Assembly (NCBI GenBank): GCA_002245135.1 | Contig: NGBS01000615.1 | Coordinates: forward strand, 1-64,000 | Source: Proteromonas lacertae | Taxonomy: Eukaryota > Sar > Bigyra > Opalinata > Proteromonadidae | Reading direction: 5' to 3' | Length of the DNA: 64,000 bases | Shown: one piece after another, positions 56,101 through 64,000 of the stretch | Layout: the number at the start of each line of letters is the position of its first letter | How positions within the stretch are numbered: the stretch's first letter is position 1 | The notes under the pieces: model-generated | Databases searched by the model: none | The model's input: the letters and a program-made list of their open reading frames with translations, nothing else | Told to the model about the DNA's origin: nothing | Position numbers and translations under genes: made by a program

Positions 56101-57420
56101 TTTTTACCAACTATTCTTTCTAATAAATCTTGCCTATGTTTAATATGTGTTTCTGTATCACATATTTTCAATGTATATGAACATTATTTATAAGTGTATA
56201 GATCATCATGTTGTTTATTCAACTGTATTTCATTCAATTTATTTTTTATGAGTAAATTAGCTTCTTTATTTTTCTTTTCTTCTTCTTCATAATCATATGA
56301 TAGATTACTCTTCAGAAAGTATAGTAATACATATATAAACGAGGTTTTGCCAATACCTGGCTGACCTGTTATCACTATATACGAATATATATCATCAAGT
56401 GATAAGATTTTTACATATATCTCGAAACATTGAATAATAACTATCTCTTATGTAAATTATATTCTTGGGGAATTGGAATACTTTCATATTTGCATGTGTA
56501 AAATCTAAACAACTCTTTCTTTCATCATTTCCAACAGCTTTACCATCTTCTTTTAGTTTAGGAAGTTCAATTATACTCAAATTATTCACTATTCTCACAA
56601 AATTGTCTGGTAAATCTAGATAATTATCATTTTCATCATGTAAGTATTTCAATTTTGTTAATAAATCATTTACATCGCTATTATTTAAGTAATCTCTTTG
56701 TTCTTTATTTAATATAAATCTACATTTTATTTCATGCTTTATTCTTTCAAGATCAATGTTTGTAATATTATCCTTTATTGATAATAGTTCAGATATCCAG
56801 TAATACTTTTCATAGTTGTAAATACTATATATAGTATTTGGCACATTTATTCCATGCATTACAGCTTCACCGTTTTCAACATTCACTACATTTAATAATT
56901 GATAATTCTCTTTCTCTATATAATATTCTTTTAATTTTACTGAACCTTTTCTATCACCAATACTAATACATGGATAAATTGATGTATGTAAGTTTTCAAA
57001 CACTTTTTTATCAATACCATTTCCTTGCTTAATGTACATTACCTTTTCATTCATATTATATGTCAATTCACATATTTCTCCTTCTCTTCCTCGAATTGAA
57101 GATTTTATTAGATCTGTTTCACCTCCAATTGTATAACCAAAGCTAATATTTTCATTACTAACACATTTTATCTCAAAATAGAAATGATAAATTCCACTAT
57201 TCTCCTTCATTTCTTCATTTATTTTAAAACAATATTTACCATTACCTTCATCTTTAAGAACCTCATTACATACAACATACTGAATTATACAACTACTATT
57301 ATTATAATATTTGTATAATTCTTCACTATACTTCAATTAACTACATTACAACTTTTATCTTCAGTAGTATTAATATTATAATCTCTAATTGTATATCTTT
57401 TTATCATAATCTTCTTACAA
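53156..57420 (-). pseudogene. decayed paralogue of the double-NTPase Crinkler/RHS gene
   Basis: The copy follows the intact gene in order. It has the tail of SPRY-like domain 1 (57,356-57,420, MIKRYTIRDY), SPRY-like domain 2, Walker A VITGQPGIGKTSF, ISSPDKRNN and YGNIPRQIYYHYLY. A 38-nt intron (54,754-54,791) at the conserved position is followed by the second NTPase (FGHSKMGKSKF, GEDDYADAKMIILL) and a tail (53,383-53,156). It is broken by frameshifts near 57,345, 56,390 and 54,130, by TAA at 56,184 and by TAG near 54,595. A scrambled stretch at 53,400-53,600 also interrupts it. The divergence shows this copy has been decaying for some time. Confidence 0.75.
54754..54791 (-). other. 38-nt intron
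   Basis: GTATTAAAAT ... AATAAAATAG on the minus strand, joining ESIK to KYSKEKSDE in phase 0. Confidence 0.75.
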
Positions 57421-59112
57421 TCATCACAATTATAAACTAAACCAATAAACTAATAATATATATTCTAATACTTCGAAAATTTATATATTAAAGCTAGCAA
57501 GATACCTTATAGATGAGATATGAGCAAAATTAATTTGAATGAATAACCAATCAAATCGCTTATTTTTATTTTTTTGTATTTCATTTTTATCAAGATATAT
57601 AAAAAGATGAAGCTTTATAATTTGATTATTGGTTTATTTTATCATGTTAAAACTATTTAAATGTTATTGAAAAATAACACCAACTATAATTATCCCATCT
57701 ATTTTAAATAAATTTGATTTGACATTCATCTATATCATAATTTACAAATATTCCATCTTTAATTGTAGTACTTCAACATATTTCATAAGTTACAAAACTA
57801 TACAATATTAACAACACAAACATAACAATATATTCATGATTAACACTATCACAACATTTATAAACCATTTCATTGTCAAAACCACTAACTAACACTAAAA
57901 CTTAACATTCATCATTTATATCATCATACCATATACAATATACATAAATAAATCACAATTGAGTATTACTGTTTTTATTATACCTTCTGTAATTGAATTA
58001 AATCACATTTTAATTTTTGGGTTATTCACTATAAGAATTCTAATCTATTTTGCAAATAGGACTTATATACTTGACCCAAGCTGGGCTCGTTGAATTTTGA
58101 CTTTAACACCATTTTCTTTTCGTTTTTTAATTGTCTTTAAGTTTGAATAAAAAGCCAATACTCTACACATCTATTAATTACATGTTGAAGTTTGTATTTA
58201 GCTATAAATTAAAAATATCAAATTTTAATACTTTTTAGATAGACTTTTAATAGAAATTCCAACTCGACAGAACCAACAATATTTCTAAATTAAGTAATAT
58301 TTCATAACTAAATTCGCTTGCTATTAGTAAACTATCAAACACTGGGCAATCACTTTGTACCGAAGACTTATTAGAATTCTCGAATTATTCTTAAAGATAA
58401 TATATAAATTGTAAATCTATGTGAGTAAAGCTAAGAAAATATCTCCTTGTATATAAATGACATTTCAAATTTAGAGGATCTATTCTAATTAGTTGTTATA
58501 TAGTTATATCTAATGTTTAATTGTATAATTATAAAATTTATATTGCGTTATATGCACTTTCAAAGTAATATAGTAGAAAAAGTGATTAGCAACCTATATT
58601 ACATATAACTTCAGATTGAATATTTATTTATTTGATTCATGATAGAGAAATTAATACATATTCATTAGTATATGAAGAGAAAAATGAGAAAATAAAAAAA
58701 GTAAAAGAAGTAAAAATACATGTAATTGTCATCTTTTAATGTAATTTTATTATTTGTGTAAAATATTATCATTTTGATTGTAATTAGTTATTTTAACTAT
58801 TTTTGTATATAAACATGCATATATTTGCTAATTGTATAGAATAATATTCATAGTATCATGTGTATATACATTTAATGAAAAAGTAAATGATTTATACATT
58901 GATGATTAAGAAACAATTATAAAGAAGAAATGTGTGATGAAAATGATGAAATAATTACATTGTTAATATACGAAAGTGATATAAAGAAGTTCAAAGATGA
59001 TAATTTAGGAATAAATAGATTAGATAATGTTGAGGAATAAGAAGAGGTATTAGAAAAAGACAAGAAGAGAAGAAGACAGTAAAGAGAAGTATTTTAATTG
59101 ATTGAATTATGC
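57421..59112. other. AT-rich intergenic stretch
   Basis: The first 140 bases hold the relic promoter of the neighbouring pseudogene. A short frame at 58,930-59,082 (Asp/Glu/Lys-rich, with an in-frame TAA) may be a gene fragment. Otherwise I see nothing. Confidence 0.4.
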
Positions 59113-59632
59113 GATGTTGTTATAAGCCATTAGGAGATTTATGCCGTTGGGAGATAAATGGGTTTTATAGAAAATAATATGACAGTAGAGGGCTAGGTAG
59201 TGAGTTATATTCAAATATAATCTTATTTTGGTATATAAGCTACATTTGCGATATATTTTATTTAAAGCTTCTGGAGACAAAAATTCATCACCTGAGATGA
59301 ATAAGATGTGAAAAAAAAGATGTTAAGGTAATTAAAAAAGGAAAAATAAAAATTGAGTTCAAACCTCTTTCAAGCCTATAATTTCAAATTCAATATTAAG
59401 TATAAAGAAATTAAAGTTATCTAATTCTAATCATTTTTAGCCTTAATTTCGTTTTCTACTATTGCTACAGATGTTTAATATTAAGTATAAACAAGCAGTG
59501 ATACATATATAACTGAGTAACCAGAACAATAAAATATAAGTGTATTTTTGTAATATTTATGGGATTTAGATTACGTTTATAACTTCAACGCAATCTAAAA
59601 TCCATTTATCTCCCAACGTTATACAACAAATG
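59113..59632. mobile_element. MITE-like element
   Basis: The left end GTTGTTATAAGCC ... CCGTTGGGAGATAAATGGG and the right end, its complement, enclose about 400 bp of AT-rich non-coding DNA. The repeated unit GCCGTTGGGAGAT occurs in tandem in the related single end at 41,105-41,240. No ORF lies inside. Confidence 0.65.
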
Positions 59633-59698
59633 TATTTGATTTCATCATATATTTAACAAACAAATATTATTAAACATTTAGAATATTAATTGATTAAA

Positions 59699-62600
59699 CT
59701 ACAAATCTTTATAGAATGTTATTTCACTAATAAAGATATAATATTCTACATCACTGAATTTGAATATATTATTAAATATAATAATATCATTTATATCAAC
59801 AATTTTATCCAATGTAGTAATGCTTATATATTTGTATATTGTTAATGTAATTTTTGTAACATTTATTTCATTATAATGGATTTGCGAATTATTTATTGAC
59901 TTTATAATACCAAAATGAATATTTTCTCCACTATGGAAGGATATAATTGAATAATAATGAATAGATGGAAATGTTTTAAAAAGGTCAGATATTGATCTAG
60001 AATCATTAATAACTAGATTATATTTTCTATTGATCTTCATTTTTTCATTATAATTATAAACATATATTTGGTTAATTGATGATATTGTATTTAAGATTGA
60101 TGTTTTTTGATGATTATTACTTATAGAGATGTTTTTTATTTGTTTATAACTTCTTTCATAAACACTTGTACTCTGGTGAATAAGCGGGCCTATATTAGAC
60201 AAATATTTAATTAAGTGAACCAAATCATGACAGGATGGAGTGAAGAATATATATAATTCCATAATATTTAAATTAGTTACTAAAATGTCTTCCATCTTAT
60301 TTAAAGTGATATTACTGAATTGATAGTTTAATGCATTATTTACTATATCTATGATGTTGAATAATCCATCATAAATCATTATTTCACTCTCTTTTCTTAA
60401 TTTTATTATCATTAGAGGTAGGATATATAAAAAGAAGTGGTTTTGTTCTATCATGTTATACTTTGTAAATTTATTTAGCTGAAGATTGTAAAATGATGAA
60501 GATTGAGTATAAACCATTTTAAATTGATTATTGTTGTATAAATTAATTATATTGTCTTTCATTTGATCATAAAACCTATTAAAACAGTTGTTTATTGTAT
60601 GCATCGCATCAAAAGTTATTAAGTTAATGTCATAGTAAATTAATGATCGAAAACTGCTTTGTATATCTTCTTTGTGTTGCTTTTTATTGAAAGTTCTTAA
60701 AAATCTACTATATGAATAGTTATTAAATATATGGAATAGTCTTTTTTCTTTATATTGATAAAATTGAGGATATAAATTCTGATACTTCTTCTTATAAGCT
60801 CTCATTGAGTCTTTTATTTTTAATTTTTCTTCAACTACAACATTATTGATTATTTTATTAATAGTAATGATTTTGGTAGTTGCTGTGCAAGTTCTACAGA
60901 AACTATTACTACCTACGAAATTATGTAATTTCATTAGTTTTATTATTCCAATCATATCACCTACTATACTTACCAAATATATATTATATTTGACACCTTC
61001 TACCTCTATACCTTTAATAAATATATTGTTTAATTCATCAACTACTAATTTTGTAATATCATTTATATTATCATCATTATCACTTATATTTATTACTTGA
61101 AGTAATTTACTGTCATTATAATTATTTAATACTTTGTATGATAAAACATTTACACTTTTTTTAATAAAGCTAAAGTGATTTATTTCAACACCATCACTAC
61201 TGATCTGTAACAAAATATGTCTGAAATTTTCTCTATTTACATCTAAATTATAAATGTTTTTGTAATTGTTACTACTATAAATGCTCTTATATTTGCTTTT
61301 ATTATTATTAATTGAATCATCAAATTTAATTATTTTCTTCTTCAACATTTTTCTAATCCCACTTTCAATTGTAATATAATTATTTTTGTCTGGTTTTTTT
61401 AATCCTACTACCTTTTCAACATAATCTCGTAAAGGCTTGAATGTTTCTTTTAAATGTAAATTCTTTATTGTTTCTATTGAGTTTAATTGTTTCAATAACT
61501 TATTTACTTTATCTTGAGATATAGAATTCTTCAGAAAGAAATAGTATAAGTATACCGATAATTTTTCTTTATCACTATCGCCATTTCTACCTTCATATTC
61601 ACTATCTCTATCATCATATAATACTGAATCATCTAATATTTCATCGTTATCATCATCATCATCACGAAAACCAACATATCCATCATCATTACCATCTCTT
61701 CCATTTTCATCTACAGCTATTTCCTCTTCATCAGTCATTATTTCTAATTCAATTTCATCTCCATCATTACTATCTTCATCATATACATTATTATTTCTAT
61801 TAGAAATGTCATTCTTTGTTATATTATTAAGAATATTATAATCTTCATCATTAGTATTATCATCATTGTCAGAACTATCTGTTTCATCTTCATAACCATC
61901 TGCTGCAATATCATCATATTCGTTACTTATATTATTATTATCAACATCTATTCTTTTATTATTGTGTGTATCTTCTCTATTAATTACTTTTTCTCTTCTT
62001 TTTCTTTTTCCTCTATTCATTACACTATCAATATTTATTTCATCTAGTGAAATATAATGAACTTTATCTTCTACAGAGTATTGAATAATGTACTTACCTT
62101 TTCTATATTCTTCATTAATTGTTTCTTTAATTTTCAAAAAATCTAATACAGCTGATTTATTGTTTCTACTTGATCTTGTAACATATCCTTTACTTTGTAT
62201 TGTATAATTATATGACAATATTCTATCAATTATTACATTTGTTAAATAATAAGGAAAATCAATTCTAATTGATTTACCAACCAAATATTCCATATCTTCC
62301 ACTGATTTTTTACTAGTATAATTTCTTTTGAATAAAAATGGATTGATAGAATCTAATACACAATAATTATTATTTATATAATCTATATCATTAATACTAC
62401 TTACCATTTTTTTATTATAATTGATTGTTTTTCCCTTTATTACATTAAAACTTTTATAGAATTGAGGATAATATAATTTCTCTATTATAACCTCTTCATT
62501 TGCTTTCTTTATAATTTCTCTATCCAACTCTCCTATTACATCAAATACATATTTTACACACTTTCCAAAATCTCTGTATTTATTATTAATTCTTTTATAA

Positions 62601-63091
62601 CAATCAATTAACTTATAAAACAATGGTATATTTCTTTCTACATTTGTAGTAATTACTTTACTGAAATATATAAAAGCAAGAAATAGAAAGTTATCAATAA
62701 CTTTATCCATTATTACATCTTTTTCATTATTATAGAAAAGAAAATCTTCATTTTTATTATCTAAATTTTGTCTTAAGTAATATTGAGCCACTTTTGTAGA
62801 TATGAATTGATTTTTATAAATTATAATAACATTAAATCTTAACAATGTAATGATGATGGATGGTTTGTCTGTTTGAAAATATATATTTACTTTCTTATTA
62901 TTGTATATATTAATTAATTCATCAATATTTGTGAATTCTTCATAAAAAACTACTTCATAATATTTTTGAGTATTTTCATTGAAATTATAAATAGTATCAT
63001 CAACTACCAACACGTTGTAAGAATTACTATAATAAACATCATCATGTATTATATTAGGGTATAATTGAACTAGAATGTCTAAAAATTTCAT
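59699..63091 (-). CDS. CACTA/EnSpm-superfamily (TNP2-like) transposase
   Basis: An intact 1130-residue frame with ATG start. The signature run is VSIVGDMIGIIKLMKLHNFV followed by CRTC (about residue 712-735), then FDAMHTINNCFNRF (about 822-835). Further on comes HDLVHLIKYL, GPLIHQS and YERSYKQIK (about 960-985). This order (GD ... C-x2-C ... D-x-MH ... GP ... ER) is that of TNP2-type transposases of the CACTA/Plavaka group. A basic RGKRKRREK cluster near 350 may direct it to the nucleus, and about 130 Asp/Asn/Glu-rich residues follow (370-500). The frame is uninterrupted, unlike most neighbours, so it may be a recent arrival. I could not find convincing terminal repeats around it. Confidence 0.75.
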   Translation of the reverse strand: MKFLDILVQLYPNIIHDDVYYSNSYNVLVVDDTIYNFNENTQKYYEVVFYEEFTNIDELINIYNNKKVNIYFQTDKPSIIITLLRFNVIIIYKNQFISTKVAQYYLRQNLDNKNEDFLFYNNEKDVIMDKVIDNFLFLAFIYFSKVITTNVERNIPLFYKLIDCYKRINNKYRDFGKCVKYVFDVIGELDREIIKKANEEVIIEKLYYPQFYKSFNVIKGKTINYNKKMVSSINDIDYINNNYCVLDSINPFLFKRNYTSKKSVEDMEYLVGKSIRIDFPYYLTNVIIDRILSYNYTIQSKGYVTRSSRNNKSAVLDFLKIKETINEEYRKGKYIIQYSVEDKVHYISLDEINIDSVMNRGKRKRREKVINREDTHNNKRIDVDNNNISNEYDDIAADGYEDETDSSDNDDNTNDEDYNILNNITKNDISNRNNNVYDEDSNDGDEIELEIMTDEEEIAVDENGRDGNDDGYVGFRDDDDDNDEILDDSVLYDDRDSEYEGRNGDSDKEKLSVYLYYFFLKNSISQDKVNKLLKQLNSIETIKNLHLKETFKPLRDYVEKVVGLKKPDKNNYITIESGIRKMLKKKIIKFDDSINNNKSKYKSIYSSNNYKNIYNLDVNRENFRHILLQISSDGVEINHFSFIKKSVNVLSYKVLNNYNDSKLLQVINISDNDDNINDITKLVVDELNNIFIKGIEVEGVKYNIYLVSIVGDMIGIIKLMKLHNFVGSNSFCRTCTATTKIITINKIINNVVVEEKLKIKDSMRAYKKKYQNLYPQFYQYKEKRLFHIFNNYSYSRFLRTFNKKQHKEDIQSSFRSLIYYDINLITFDAMHTINNCFNRFYDQMKDNIINLYNNNQFKMVYTQSSSFYNLQLNKFTKYNMIEQNHFFLYILPLMIIKLRKESEIMIYDGLFNIIDIVNNALNYQFSNITLNKMEDILVTNLNIMELYIFFTPSCHDLVHLIKYLSNIGPLIHQSTSVYERSYKQIKNISISNNHQKTSILNTISSINQIYVYNYNEKMKINRKYNLVINDSRSISDLFKTFPSIHYYSIISFHSGENIHFGIIKSINNSQIHYNEINVTKITLTIYKYISITTLDKIVDINDIIIFNNIFKFSDVEYYIFISEITFYKDL

Positions 63092-64000
63092 ATTTATATA
63101 TAAATATTAATTCTCTTTTATTCTTTTTTATTCTTTTTTATTTTTTCATTATAAAGTAATATAATATATATCTATATAATAATAATAATAATAGTAATAG
63201 TAATAGCAATAGTAATAAGCCAAAGGGGGAAATAACCGTTATATTGCTACAGAGTATTCTTAAGTCATCCTGACAAATAGTCAGTGGCTTAGGTATCTAT
63301 TATTACATTTATAATGGATGATGAGTATTAGTCACCATTATCTGTTTCTATTATAAAAACCATACATCAAATGTATAGGAAGCTTTTATTTTACCTGTAT
63401 ATCAGTTTATAATAACACTAATTCAAATAATCATTAGCTAATGATACTTTTGCATATAACATATTCGGTGTTATCTTAGTTGTTGTAATATCCAACCTAA
63501 ATAAGAAACAAATCCAATTCGAACATTTACTACTGAATTAATAGTATAAACATGTGGAAGATTGTAATATTCTCTTAGGTTTATCATATTCTCTCTTCTC
63601 TTCACTTCCTATATTCACAATTTGCATAACCAAGTCGAAAAATTACTCACTATACTCATTCTACTCACATGATAGTAATTTGTTGTAACATTAGTATAAA
63701 TACAATCACATATAAAATAATTCCTTGAATCTATTGAAATTTGATTTTTAGACAATAACTTATATAGCCAATAGATTAATTTGCATATTTACTTTCTCTT
63801 AACCGCCTTTCACTTCACATTTTTACTTGGATATTTATTTTAAGCATCTTTATGTGAATCAAACATCAAATTGACATGTACACTATATATTATTATCTAT
63901 TCACTATAATAAAAATAATCTAAACTTATACATTCATTTAATTTCTCAAAACTTAAAAAATGAAACGAATATAATTTTTGAAATACACTTTAATTCTTTT
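63092..64000. other. AT-rich stretch without a gene
   Basis: The start holds the promoter side of the transposase gene. At 63,178-63,220 there is a trinucleotide run (AATAAT/AGTAAT/AGCAAT). GACAAATAGTCAGTGGCTTAGG at 63,269 could be a subterminal motif but has no partner I can see. Confidence 0.4.

Overview
The window comes from an AT-rich nuclear genome of a microbial eukaryote. The evidence is very short GT...AG introns (25 to 38 nt), a eukaryotic-type 5S rRNA gene, Crinkler/RHS-type NTPase genes, a Polinton and several eukaryotic DNA transposons. I cannot name the species. An amoebozoan-like or early-diverging fungal-like protist would fit, but nothing here proves it.

Layout. 1-2.2 kb is AT-rich sequence with a decayed BED-zinc-finger ORF. 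2.2-17.2 kb is a Polinton/Maverick-type element. It carries penton and double jelly-roll capsid genes, a packaging ATPase, a large structural protein fused to an adenain-type protease, a retroviral-type integrase and a protein-primed DNA polymerase B. Penton, capsid, protease fusion, integrase and polymerase each carry one in-frame stop, and the polymerase has lost its palm domain, so this copy looks decayed. 17.2-19.3 kb holds palindromes and scrambled pieces of a surface-protein pseudogene.

19,955-29,583 is a 9.6-kb insertion with no recognisable transposase or polymerase. Its ends are inverted repeats, and each end is itself a roughly 200-bp hairpin. It carries mostly helical orphan proteins in families, a twin zinc-ribbon protein and a small Cys-rich membrane protein. 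Its base composition is visibly richer in G+C than the flanks. It split a host gene that had joined a Crinkler/RHS-type NTPase, through a Gln/Ser/Val linker, to a ubiquitin-specific protease. The two halves lie at 19.3-19.95 kb and 29.6-34.8 kb, and a 7-bp flank (TTGAACT) is repeated on each side.

29.6-57.4 kb is a minus-strand cluster of Crinkler/RHS-type genes. One (47,247-41,911, two exons, 33-nt intron) is intact and predicts a 1767-residue protein: two SPRY-like domains, two P-loop NTPases and a C-terminal restriction-endonuclease-like domain. The other copies are decayed or chimeric. Within the cluster lies a ~713-bp inverted repeat whose arms each hold an identical 5S rRNA gene (48.1 and 50.7 kb). 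There is also a foldback element (51.6-52.2 kb) and a lone end of the hairpin-ended element (52.2-52.9 kb).

57.4-64 kb holds a MITE-like element and a 1130-residue CACTA/EnSpm-superfamily transposase.

Overall this is a transposon-rich, rapidly rearranging accessory region. A viral-type element and an orphan-gene element sit beside an expanding and decaying family of probable effector or conflict proteins.
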